5,362 bases of DNA from an uncultured Solirubrobacterales bacterium (lineage in GTDB: Bacteria > Actinomycetota > Thermoleophilia > Solirubrobacterales > Solirubrobacteraceae). The notes under the pieces are model-generated. The model did no database searches. It was not told the origin of the DNA and worked only from the letters and a program-made list of their open reading frames with translations. How positions within the stretch are numbered: the stretch's first letter is position 1; every line of letters begins with the position of its first letter. The DNA lies in NCBI GenBank assembly GCA_903830015.1, contig CAIKSH010000223.1:1-5362 (forward strand), written 5' to 3'. Position numbers and translations under genes: made by a program. This document shows, piece by piece, positions 1-5,362 of this stretch.

Positions 1-104
1 CCGGTGAGGGTCTCGTGGGCCAGAGTCTCCAGTTTTTCACGAAGAAAATCGTGGTAGTCCGCGCCCTGGGCATAGGCGGCGATCCGGCCGCGGCGCAGAG
101 CCAA
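1..104 (-). pseudogene. queG: Internal fragment of epoxyqueuosine reductase (QueG)
   Basis: QueG is a cobalamin- and Fe-S-dependent cytoplasmic enzyme that reduces epoxyqueuosine to queuosine in the tRNA wobble base. Reading the reverse strand from about 101 down to 3 gives an open frame containing GRIAAYAQG followed by DYHDFLREKL. This matches the conserved motif just after the N-terminal DUF1730 region of QueG; the Bacillus protein, as I remember it, has GKDYHDVLREKL there. Only about 34 residues are visible. The C-terminal part would continue beyond position 1. On the N-terminal side the frame reaches a stop at 107-105, and nothing further up resembles QueG. Bases 31-50 are AT-richer than the rest of the window (codons TTT, CTT, GAA, AAA), unlike the genes to the right. 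The family call is good for such a short piece. Whether it is a broken gene or half of a chimeric join cannot be decided here. Confidence 0.72.
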
Positions 105-107
105 CTA
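95..107. other. Junction between two unrelated gene fragments
   Basis: The reverse-strand QueG frame is readable up to about base 104 and then hits a stop at 107-105. The forward frame of the neighbouring extracytoplasmic domain becomes protein-like from about base 103 (NYKGAEKLV at 103-129) and has stops at 55-57 and 73-75. Both genes therefore lose their N-terminal halves at the same point. No inverted repeat, transposase or target-site duplication is visible around it. The exact breakpoint cannot be placed to the base. Confidence 0.6.
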
Positions 108-126
108 CAAGGGCGCCGAGAAGCTC

Positions 127-447
127 GTGGCCGGGACGGTCGAGGACCTCCAGGCCTACGGCGAGAAGGGCGAAGGCCAGAAGATCTGCCAGCAGCTGCT
201 CACGGCGAAGCTCTCCCAGAAGATCGGCGGCGAGGGGGGTCCCAAGGGCTGCACCGGGGCGGTCAACGGCGCCATGGAGCAGACCGACAAGTCCGACCTC
301 GAGGTCACCGACGTGACCATCGACCCGAAGGACCCGGAGAAGGCCAAGGCGGTCGTGAAGGCCAAGACCGGCGACAAGTCGAGCCAGACCTCGACGATGG
401 AGCTGGTCAAGGAATCCGGGCGCTGGAAGATCGCCAGCTTCGGCTGA
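127..447 (+). CDS. C-terminal domain of a probable secreted protein or lipoprotein, N-terminus missing
   Basis: From the GTG at 127 the frame encodes 106 residues. The same protein-like frame extends back to about 103 (NYKGAEKLV before the GTG), so the GTG is probably not the native start. The segment is small, acidic and Lys-rich, with alternating helical and beta-like stretches. It has two cysteines (residues 21 and 42) that could form a disulfide, and a closing MELVKESGRWKIASFG that resembles the last strand of NTF2-like/DUF4878-type lipoprotein domains. Such proteins normally begin with a signal peptide and lipobox, then a disordered linker. None of these can be found upstream, because the frame runs into the QueG fragment with stops at 73-75 and 55-57. 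Function is unknown and the fold assignment is by resemblance only. There is no convincing ribosome binding site at 127. A complete native copy would be expected to carry some 40 to 60 more residues. Confidence 0.6.
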   Translation: MAGTVEDLQAYGEKGEGQKICQQLLTAKLSQKIGGEGGPKGCTGAVNGAMEQTDKSDLEVTDVTIDPKDPEKAKAVVKAKTGDKSSQTSTMELVKESGRWKIASFG

Positions 448-458
448 GTCTGGCTGCG

Positions 459-497
459 CCCGCCAGGCAGGCGGGGCCGGCTAGCGGTCCGGCCCGC
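459..497 (+). terminator. Overlapping GC-rich hairpins, possible terminator
   Basis: Two inverted repeats lie just after the stop at 445-447. The first is CCCGCC (459-464), loop AGGCA, GGCGGG (470-475). The second is GCGGGGCCGG (471-480), loop of 8, CCGGCCCGC (489-497), perfect apart from one bulged G. They share bases 471-475, so only one can form at a time. No T-run follows, so this is not a classical intrinsic terminator. Its position between two forward genes fits a terminator typical of GC-rich genomes, but chance pairing in GC-rich DNA is a real alternative. Confidence 0.4.
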
Positions 498-507
498 GCA
501 GTAGCTT

Positions 508-520
508 CACCATTATGGTG
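508..520 (+). repeat. Perfect inverted repeat across a start codon
   Basis: CACCAT (508-513), one T, then ATGGTG (515-520). The right arm is the ATG start plus the second codon of the membrane protein gene. As RNA the usable hairpin would be CACC/GGTG with loop ATTAT, placing the start codon in the loop and stem. No Shine-Dalgarno sequence is visible in the preceding 30 bases. The structure is short and may be coincidental. Confidence 0.35.
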
Positions 521-1297
521 GGCTTCGTAGAAGGGCTACCGGCCTGGGCCACCGCCATAATTCTCTTTCTCTGCTTCGCCGCGGTGATGTTCGTCGCGCG
601 CACGATCGCCATCCGGCGCTGTAGCGACGAGAGCGCCGAGAAGCTCTCCGACGAGTCGGTCCGCCTGCTCACCGGCCTGGCGGCGACCTTCGCCTTCTTC
701 GTCGGCTTTGCCATAACCGTCACCTGGGGCGCGGTGTCGGCCGGGCAGGCGGCGGTCGAGCGGGAGGCCGGCGCGGTGCGCAACATGAACTGGGCGATCA
801 ACAACATTCCCAACAAGGAGGAGGGCGCCCAGCTGAAGGCCAGTCTGGTCACCTTCACCGAGGCGGCCGCCTACCAGGACAAGAGCGACCTGGCGCGCGG
901 CGACACCACAGACCTACCGTCGGAGGTTCCCCTGGACGAGTTCCAGGACGCCCTGCACACCTACGCCTTCGGTCCGACGGCGCCCGGCCCGGAGGTGACG
1001 AGCCTGGTGAGCGCGGCGCGGGCGCTTGGCACCGAATCGGCGGCCGTGTCGGCGGTCGCCCAGCGGACGGTCCCGCCGCTCGTGACGATATTGCTGTTGG
1101 TCTCCGGCGTGGTCCTGGCCATCGTGATGGGGGTCTCCACGGTCAACGCTCGGCATCCGTTCCTGATGCTGACCTGGGCCGTGGTGCCGGCGCTGTCGAT
1201 AACCGTCGTCGTGGCGCTCTCCGGCCCGTTCGCCAAGGGGATCGGGGTCAACCTGGCCCCGATGGAGACCGCCTACCAGCAGCTGACCTCGCATTAG
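515..1297 (+). CDS. DUF4239 (bestrophin-like) four-helix membrane protein
   Basis: A 260-residue integral membrane protein of unknown function. Four hydrophobic segments are visible at about residues 10-30, 51-74, 187-209 and 215-237, arranged as two pairs separated by a soluble region of about 110 residues. That pattern fits DUF4239. So do the motif after helix 2 (VSAGQAAVEREAGAVRNM, about 74-91, where the family has a conserved Glu-Ala pair) and the tail after helix 4 (SGPFAKGIGVNLAPM, where the family usually has a Pro-Phe near the end). Bestrophins are anion channels, but channel activity is not established for this family. ATG 515 is the first start after an in-frame stop at 482-484; GTG 518 is the alternative. 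No clear ribosome binding site precedes either. The length is typical and the gene looks intact. It converges on rmlB with a 5-base gap. It appears functionally unrelated to the rhamnose genes. Confidence 0.82.
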   Translation: MVGFVEGLPAWATAIILFLCFAAVMFVARTIAIRRCSDESAEKLSDESVRLLTGLAATFAFFVGFAITVTWGAVSAGQAAVEREAGAVRNMNWAINNIPNKEEGAQLKASLVTFTEAAAYQDKSDLARGDTTDLPSEVPLDEFQDALHTYAFGPTAPGPEVTSLVSAARALGTESAAVSAVAQRTVPPLVTILLLVSGVVLAIVMGVSTVNARHPFLMLTWAVVPALSITVVVALSGPFAKGIGVNLAPMETAYQQLTSH

Positions 1298-1302
1298 CGC
1301 CC

Positions 1303-2289
1303 TCAGCCGAGCGAGCTGCCGTACTGGCGCTCGTAGTACTCGCGGTAGTCGCCGGAGCGGATCGGCTCCCACCAGCCCGGGTTCTCCCGGTACCAGGCGA
1401 CGGTCTCCTCGAGCCCCTGCTCGAAGCGCACCTGGGCCTCCCAGCCCAGCGCCCGCACCTTCTCCGAGCCCAGCGAGTAGCGGCGGTCATGGCCGGGGCG
1501 GTCCTCCACGTAGGTGATGAGCGACGGGTCGGCGCCGGTCAGCTCGACGATCCGCTCTACGACCTCGAGGTTGGTGCACTCGTCGGGGCCGCCGACGTTG
1601 TAGACCTCGCCGGCCTCGCCGTGGGCGAGAACGTGGCCGATCCCCGAGCAGAAGTCGCGCACGTAGAGCCAGTTGCGCACCTGCTGTCCGTCGCCGTAGA
1701 CCGGGAGCGGGTCGCCGCTGAAGGCGTTGAGGATCATCAGCGGGATCAGCTTCTCCGGGTACTGGAACGGCCCGTAGTTGTTGGAGCCGCGGCAGATCAC
1801 CGTCTCCATGCCGAAGGTCCGCGTGTAGGACTGGACCAGCAGGTCGGCGCCGGTCTTGGTGGCGCTGTACGGCGAGGAGGGCTCGAGCGGGCTCTCTTCG
1901 GTGAACGAGCCCTCCTCGATCGAGCCGTAGACCTCGTCGGTCGACACCTGCAGGTAGCGCAGGCCGCGCTCGCGGGCGCCCTCGAGCAGGACGAAGGTGC
2001 CCAGGGCGTGGGTCTTGACGAAGGCGTCGGGCTCGGCGATCGAGCGGTCGACGTGGGTCTCGGCGGCGAAGTTCACCACCGCCTCGGCGCCCTCGATCGC
2101 CTCGGCGACGGCGGCCGGGTCCTCGATCGCGCCGTGGACGAAGGCGTGGGGGACGCCTTCGAGGTTCTCGCGGCGCCCGGCGTAGGTGAGCTTGTCCAGC
2201 ACGGTCACCTCGTCGCCGTGCTCCTCGACACGCTGGCGCACGAAGTTGGAGCCGATGAAGCCGGCGCCGCCGCAGACCAGGAGCTTCAC
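1303..2289 (-). CDS. rmlB: dTDP-glucose 4,6-dehydratase RmlB
   Basis: Converts dTDP-glucose to dTDP-4-keto-6-deoxyglucose in the cytoplasm using tightly bound NAD+. This is the second step of dTDP-L-rhamnose synthesis and a branch point to other deoxysugars. The 328-residue protein is an extended short-chain dehydrogenase with family-typical length. Visible motifs are the NAD-binding GGAGFIGS (7-14), AAETHVDRSI (75-84), the dehydratase signature STDEVYG (116-122) with Thr117-Asp118-Glu119, catalytic Tyr141 and Lys145 in YSATK, and RGSNNYGP (167-174). The start is GTG 2289: the family's first strand begins there, and the longer open frame upstream does not look like protein. The GTG overlaps the rmlD stop by four bases (GTGA), implying translational coupling. 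It is the last gene of the reverse-strand run and ends 5 bases from the converging membrane gene. The annotation is secure. Confidence 0.96.
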   Translation of the reverse strand: MKLLVCGGAGFIGSNFVRQRVEEHGDEVTVLDKLTYAGRRENLEGVPHAFVHGAIEDPAAVAEAIEGAEAVVNFAAETHVDRSIAEPDAFVKTHALGTFVLLEGARERGLRYLQVSTDEVYGSIEEGSFTEESPLEPSSPYSATKTGADLLVQSYTRTFGMETVICRGSNNYGPFQYPEKLIPLMILNAFSGDPLPVYGDGQQVRNWLYVRDFCSGIGHVLAHGEAGEVYNVGGPDECTNLEVVERIVELTGADPSLITYVEDRPGHDRRYSLGSEKVRALGWEAQVRFEQGLEETVAWYRENPGWWEPIRSGDYREYYERQYGSSLG

Positions 2290-3158
2290 TGCGCGCCCCC
2301 GGCGGCTGCCGGCTGCGCCACGCCGATGTCGGTCAGGTAGGCCACCAGGCCATCCTCCCACGCGCCGAGCTTCACGGCGTCGGCGCCGCGCTCGCTGTCC
2401 AGCACGCTGTTGGCCGGGCGGGGCGCCGGGCGGGGGAAGCTCTCGGTGCTCGTCGGCTCCACGCGGCACGGCGATCCGGCCAGCTCGAGCGCGGCGCGGG
2501 CCAGCTCGAACCAGGTGCAGCTGCCCTGACCGGCGGCGTGGAAGATGCCGGTCGCCGGCGCGGTCGCGCAGGCGACCAGGGCGGGGGCCAGGTCGCCGGT
2601 CCAGGTGGGGCGGCCGAGCTGGTCGTCGACCACGGAGATCGAGTCGCGCTCGCCGGCCAGGCGCAGGATCGTGTCGACGAAGTTTCCCCCGCCGGCGCCG
2701 TATAGCCAGCTGGTGCGGACGATCGCGTGGTCGCCGCCGGCGGCGGCGACTGCCTCCTCGCCGGCGAGCTTGCCGCGGCCGTAGGCCGAGCGCGGCGCGG
2801 CCGGGTCGGATTCGACGTACGGGCCGGCCTTGGTGCCGTCGAAGACGTAGTCGGTGGATACGTGGACCAGTCGGGTGCCGGCTGCCGCGCAGGCGCGGGC
2901 CAGGTTGCCGGCGCCCTCGCCGTTGACCGCGATGGCCTGCGCCTCGTGCTCCTCGGCGCCGTCGACGTCGGTCCAGGCGGCGCAGTTGACCACCGCGTCC
3001 CAGGGCTCGGCGCCGATCGCCTCCTGCACGGCGGCGGCGTCGGTGATGTCGAGCCGCGAGCGCTCGCGGGCGCCGACGTCGTGGCCGGCAGCCACCGCGG
3101 TGGCCGCCACCGCCGAGCCGAGCATTCCCCCGGCCCCGGTAACGAGGACGCGGGCCAC
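2286..3158 (-). CDS. rmlD: dTDP-4-dehydrorhamnose reductase RmlD
   Basis: Reduces dTDP-4-keto-L-rhamnose with NAD(P)H to dTDP-L-rhamnose, the final step of the pathway and the donor for cell-wall and surface polysaccharide rhamnosylation. The 290-residue protein is a reductase-type extended SDR. It has a dinucleotide-binding GAGGMLGS (8-15), NCAAWTDVDGAEE (58-70), STDYVFDG (101-108) carrying the catalytic Thr-Asp-Tyr region, Tyr126 and Lys130 in YGRGK, RTSWLYG (148-154), DDQLGRPTW (178-186) and the RmlD-typical RPANSVLDS (247-255). The start is GTG 3158, immediately after the rmlA stop with no intervening base (TGA then GTG). Its own stop overlaps the rmlB start. No strong independent ribosome binding site is seen, consistent with coupled translation. 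The Ala/Gly-rich tail after about residue 280 is not conserved in the family. Its substrate requires an RmlC epimerase, which is not encoded here. Confidence 0.95.
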   Translation of the reverse strand: MARVLVTGAGGMLGSAVAATAVAAGHDVGARERSRLDITDAAAVQEAIGAEPWDAVVNCAAWTDVDGAEEHEAQAIAVNGEGAGNLARACAAAGTRLVHVSTDYVFDGTKAGPYVESDPAAPRSAYGRGKLAGEEAVAAAGGDHAIVRTSWLYGAGGGNFVDTILRLAGERDSISVVDDQLGRPTWTGDLAPALVACATAPATGIFHAAGQGSCTWFELARAALELAGSPCRVEPTSTESFPRPAPRPANSVLDSERGADAVKLGAWEDGLVAYLTDIGVAQPAAAGGAQ

Positions 3159-4235
3159 TCAGGCGACCCCGATCTCCGACTGGTCGCCGATCAGGAAGCG
3201 GTAGGCGCGGGGCTGGAGGTCCGAGCGGGTGATCGAGGCGTCCTTGCCCAGCAGCGAGGATTCGACGCGCGCGTCCAGGTCGCGGACCGAGCTGCCCTCG
3301 AGCAGGATCGAGTGCTCGACCTCGGCGCGCTCGACGGTGCAGTTCTCGCCGATCGCCGAGTACGGGCCCACGTAGGCGTCGGTCAGGCGGGCGCCGGCGC
3401 CGATCACGGCCGGTCCGCGGACAGTGGAGTTGGTTACCACGGCGCCCTCCTCGATCACCACGCGCCCCTCGCAGGTGGAGGCCTCGTCGATCTCGCCGTC
3501 CAGGCGGCGCTCGACGGTGTCGAGCACGAGCCGGTTGGCCTCGAGCATGTCCTCCAGGCGCCCGGTGTCCTTCCACCAGCCCTCGACTACGTGGGGCTCG
3601 ACGCGCTTGCCGCTGTCGACCAGGTGCTGGATGGCGTCGGTGATCTCCAGCTCGCCGCGGCCGGAGGGCTCGATCGCGCGGGCGGCCTCGTGGATGTCGG
3701 CGTTGAACATGTAGACCCCGACCAGCGCAAGGTCGGTCTTCGGCTCGGCCGGCTTCTCCTGGAGGCTGACCACGCGGCCGTCCTGCAGCTCGGCGACGCC
3801 GTAGTGCTCGGGGTCGGGCACCGGGGTCAGCAGGATCAGCGCGTCGGGCGAGCCCTCGCGGAAGGCCTCGACCAGGTCGGTGATGCCGCCCTGGAGGAGG
3901 TTGTCCCCCAGGTACATGACGAACGGGCTGGTGCCCAGGAACTCCTCGGCGGTGAGGACGGCGTGGGCCAGGCCGCTGGGCTCGTCCTGGAGGATGTAGG
4001 TGATCTTCACGCCGAACCGCGAGCCGTCGCCGACCACCTCGCGGATCTCCTCGCCGGTCTCCGGCGCGATGATGATCCCGATCTCGCCGATCCCGGCCCG
4101 GGCCATCGCCTCGATGCCGTAGAAGAGCACCGGCCGGTTGGCCACCGGCACCAGCTGCTTGGCGCTGGTGAAGGTGATCGGGCGCAGCCGGGTGCCGCGG
4201 CCGCCCGACAGGATCAGGCCCTTGAGGTCATCCAT
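3159..4235 (-). CDS. rmlA: Glucose-1-phosphate thymidylyltransferase RmlA, long form
   Basis: Joins glucose-1-phosphate and dTTP to give dTDP-glucose and pyrophosphate, the entry step to dTDP-rhamnose. At 358 residues it is longer than the classical enzyme of about 290 and matches the long form. The nucleotidyltransferase domain (about 1-240) shows GGRGTRLRP (11-19), SAKQLVPVANRP (24-35) with Lys26, QDEPSGLAHA (83-92), YLGDN (108-112) with the likely metal ligand Asp111, EKP (160-162) and WKDTG (221-225) with Asp223. From about 250 to 335 there are hexapeptide-like repeats (for example the stretch around 261-300), indicating a left-handed beta-helix. Long-form members are known from antibiotic deoxysugar clusters as well as general rhamnose synthesis, so context decides; rmlD and rmlB directly downstream support rhamnose. 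ATG 4235 follows the upstream gene by 27 bases with no good Shine-Dalgarno. An uncharacterised sugar-nucleotide preference cannot be excluded. Confidence 0.94.
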   Translation of the reverse strand: MDDLKGLILSGGRGTRLRPITFTSAKQLVPVANRPVLFYGIEAMARAGIGEIGIIIAPETGEEIREVVGDGSRFGVKITYILQDEPSGLAHAVLTAEEFLGTSPFVMYLGDNLLQGGITDLVEAFREGSPDALILLTPVPDPEHYGVAELQDGRVVSLQEKPAEPKTDLALVGVYMFNADIHEAARAIEPSGRGELEITDAIQHLVDSGKRVEPHVVEGWWKDTGRLEDMLEANRLVLDTVERRLDGEIDEASTCEGRVVIEEGAVVTNSTVRGPAVIGAGARLTDAYVGPYSAIGENCTVERAEVEHSILLEGSSVRDLDARVESSLLGKDASITRSDLQPRAYRFLIGDQSEIGVA

Positions 4236-4262
4236 CGGCCGTGAGGCTACCCGCGCGGGGGA

Positions 4263-4754
4263 TCAGTAGGTGCCGCCGAGCTTGCGGTGGTCCCAGCTGA
4301 CCCGCTTTCGCTCCACGAACTGCATGCCGATCCGCTTGGCGGCCTGGGTGCGCACGCCGGCCTCGACCTCCTCGGGCAGCGCTCCGTCGAAGCCGGGCGT
4401 GTAGCGCGCGAAGACCTCCATTCCCACGGCGAGGGTCTCCTCCTCGCCGGGGTGCAGGACCACCTCGGTCTCGAGCATGATCCCGCGCAGCTCCTGGTAC
4501 TCCTCGCCGGTCTCCACCTGAAGCGTCGCCCGCGGGTCGCGCTCGAGGTTCTTGACCTTCTGGGACTTGCGGAAGGTCCAGGCCCACAGCTCGGGCGCGC
4601 CGCCCGGACCGCTGTCGCGGACCACGTACCAGAGCGGCATCAGGTGCGGCCAGCCGTCCTTGCCGTTGGTCGCGCAGATCATCGTCTTCTGCTCGACCAG
4701 GAAGGCGCGGGCCTCCTCGTCGGTCATCCGGATCTGGTCGCGCCGGTTGGCCAT
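4263..4754 (-). CDS. PNPOx-fold flavin/F420-dependent oxidoreductase family protein
   Basis: A 163-residue protein with the split-barrel fold of the pyridoxamine 5'-phosphate oxidase superfamily. It begins with a helical MTDEEARAFLVEQK (10-23), then the first beta strand, ending in an N-G-x-D/G-W-P-H-x-x-P turn (30-40) and LWYVV (41-45). RKSQKVKNLERDP (62-74) is the Lys-x-x-Asn-Leu cofactor-phosphate-binding region shared by small FMN- and F420-binding members. The superfamily includes F420H2-dependent reductases, heme-binding proteins and FMN oxidases, and the sequence does not say which cofactor or substrate is used. It does not look like the PdxH enzyme of vitamin B6 synthesis, which is longer. 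ATG 4754 has a good ribosome binding site. It lies 9 bases after the regulator's stop and 27 bases before rmlA, so it is probably in the same transcript. A functional link to rhamnose synthesis is unproven. Confidence 0.85.
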   Translation of the reverse strand: MANRRDQIRMTDEEARAFLVEQKTMICATNGKDGWPHLMPLWYVVRDSGPGGAPELWAWTFRKSQKVKNLERDPRATLQVETGEEYQELRGIMLETEVVLHPGEEETLAVGMEVFARYTPGFDGALPEEVEAGVRTQAAKRIGMQFVERKRVSWDHRKLGGTY

Positions 4755-4759
4755 GGCGG

Positions 4760-4765
4760 CCTCTC
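4760..4765 (-). promoter_or_regulatory. Ribosome binding site of the PNPOx-family gene
   Basis: GAGAGG on the reverse strand, five bases before ATG 4754. It overlaps the TGA stop of the upstream regulator gene (4766-4764), so ribosomes ending there sit on this site. It is the clearest Shine-Dalgarno sequence in the window and supports both the chosen start and operon linkage of the two genes. Confidence 0.65.
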
Positions 4766-5362
4766 AGGCGCGGGCCGGGCGCTTGGCCCGGCGGCCGGTC
4801 TTCAGCTTGCGCGCGGCGGCCTTGACCGCCTTGCGCGCGGCGGCCGGCTCGAGGACCACGGCGTCGCCGGCCTCCTTGAGGACCTCGCGCACCAGCCAGT
4901 CCTGGCCGGCGAAGCTGAGCTCGATGATCACCGAGCCGTCGGCGAGCTCCTCGGCCACGCCGCCCTCCTCGCGGGCCCAGCGGGCGCGCTCGGGGGAGAT
5001 CCAGATCCGCGCCGTGCTGGCCGAGGGGACCTCGCCGGTGCGCGGCCAGCCCTCGACGTCGGCGGCCGGGTCGATCTCCGGCCGGGGCTTGAAGCCCTTG
5101 CGGCTGACCGAGGCGTGGCGGATGCGGTCCAGGCGGAAGTGGCGCACGTCGTCGCGCTCGGGGTCAAAAGAGGCCACGTACCAGCCCTCGCGGCCGTTGA
5201 CCAGGGCGTAGGGCTCGACGACGCGCTCGGTGAACTCGTCCTCGTGGGGCTTGTAGTAGTCGAGCTTGAGCATCTTGCCCGAGGCGATCGCCTTGGAGGC
5301 CACGCGGGCGATCTTCGAGTCGTCGGCGCCGCCGTCGGCGACCTGGAGGCCCTGCTCCAGCG
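4764..5362 (-). CDS. WYL/WCX domain transcriptional regulator, N-terminus outside window
   Basis: The visible 198 residues are the C-terminal part of a WYL regulator of the PafB/PafC kind: cytoplasmic DNA-binding proteins whose WYL domain senses a ligand, thought to be a nucleic acid in PafBC. The WYL domain spans about visible residues 15-85, with ERVVEPYAL (45-53), GWYVASFD (59-66; WYV in place of WYL) and RHFRLDRI (73-80). The WCX domain follows (about 116-187), including STARIWISPERARW. The tail after 180 is strongly basic (KLKTGRRAKRPARA) and could add nonspecific nucleic-acid affinity. The frame is open to the window edge at 5362. The GTG at 5303 is internal, since upstream residues are protein-like and that start would cut into the WYL domain; the helix-turn-helix half should lie beyond the edge. 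In actinobacteria such genes often occur as tandem pairs controlling DNA-damage genes, but its targets here are unknown. Confidence 0.88.
   Translation of the reverse strand, partial: LEQGLQVADGGADDSKIARVASKAIASGKMLKLDYYKPHEDEFTERVVEPYALVNGREGWYVASFDPERDDVRHFRLDRIRHASVSRKGFKPRPEIDPAADVEGWPRTGEVPSASTARIWISPERARWAREEGGVAEELADGSVIIELSFAGQDWLVREVLKEAGDAVVLEPAAARKAVKAAARKLKTGRRAKRPARA

Noticed and set aside
15..530. Forward-strand open frame of 171 codons covering the junction and the secreted-domain gene.
   Set aside because: It is an Arg/Gly-rich shifted reading of the domain encoded at 127-447 and also crosses the gene-fragment junction; no protein-like motif.
1489..2340. Forward-strand open frame of 283 codons opposite rmlB.
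   Set aside because: Shadow of RmlB: no motif, Val/Gly/Ala/Asp-rich, no ribosome binding site.
2290..3576. Long open reverse-strand frame in phase with rmlB, extending about 1.29 kb upstream of it through rmlD and rmlA.
   Set aside because: Its translation is Arg/Gly/Pro-rich low-complexity sequence with no domain, and it lies out of frame over two well-supported genes. Open antisense or alternate frames are common at this GC content. RmlB homology starts exactly at GTG 2289.
2727..4244. Forward-strand open frame of about 505 codons opposite rmlD and rmlA.
   Set aside because: Composition is Ala/Gly/Val/Asp-rich and mirrors the codons of the opposite strand. No motif is visible, and rmlA and rmlD on the other strand have full catalytic signatures.
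4250..4259. Palindrome CCCGCGCGGG in the gap before rmlA, considered as an operator or terminator.
   Set aside because: Ten bases of G and C only, in DNA of about 70% GC; too little loop for a hairpin, no T-run, and no second copy to suggest an operator.
4552..5211. Forward-strand open frame opposite the PNPOx and WYL genes.
   Set aside because: Ser/Arg/Ala-rich without motifs, and antisense to two genes with recognisable domains.
1..5362. Searched for tRNA, rRNA, CRISPR repeats, insertion-sequence ends, and phage or toxin-antitoxin genes.
   Set aside because: Nothing recognisable by eye. The space outside the listed genes is under 150 bases in total apart from the left-edge junction, leaving little room for hidden elements.

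Overview
The window looks like chromosomal DNA from a very GC-rich bacterium. GC content, GTG starts, tightly packed genes and a WYL/WCX regulator all suggest an actinobacterial lineage. The short acidic export-type domain near the left end resembles lipoproteins that I associate with Thermoleophilia/Solirubrobacterales, but that placement is a tentative inference.

Left edge (1 to about 104): a reverse-strand fragment of epoxyqueuosine reductase (QueG) runs off the window. Its upstream side ends abruptly. Within a few bases, a forward-strand frame begins in the middle of a second, unrelated protein: an extracytoplasmic domain ending at 447 that has lost its signal peptide. Two gene fragments meeting back to back, with no mobile element between them and a local drop in GC on the queG side, point to a chimeric junction, either an assembly or library artefact or a real rearrangement.

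Middle left (448-1297): after GC-rich hairpins at 459-497 there is a complete forward gene for a four-helix membrane protein of the DUF4239 (bestrophin-like) type. It ends 5 bases from the convergent gene on its right.

Centre and right (1303-5362): five reverse-strand genes form one tight run. Read in transcription order they are a WYL/WCX regulator (5' end outside the window), a PNPOx-fold small flavin/F420-type oxidoreductase, rmlA (long form, with a C-terminal left-handed beta-helix), rmlD and rmlB. The three rml genes are abutting or overlap by four bases, so they are very probably co-transcribed and translationally coupled. RmlA makes dTDP-glucose from glucose-1-phosphate and dTTP. RmlB dehydrates it to dTDP-4-keto-6-deoxyglucose. 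RmlD does the last reduction to dTDP-L-rhamnose. The epimerase gene rmlC, needed between RmlB and RmlD, is not in the window.

I found no tRNA or rRNA gene, CRISPR array, insertion sequence or prophage gene. The only part I consider anomalous is the junction at about 95-107. The rest is ordinary nucleotide-sugar and housekeeping content, and I did not find a convincing new system.
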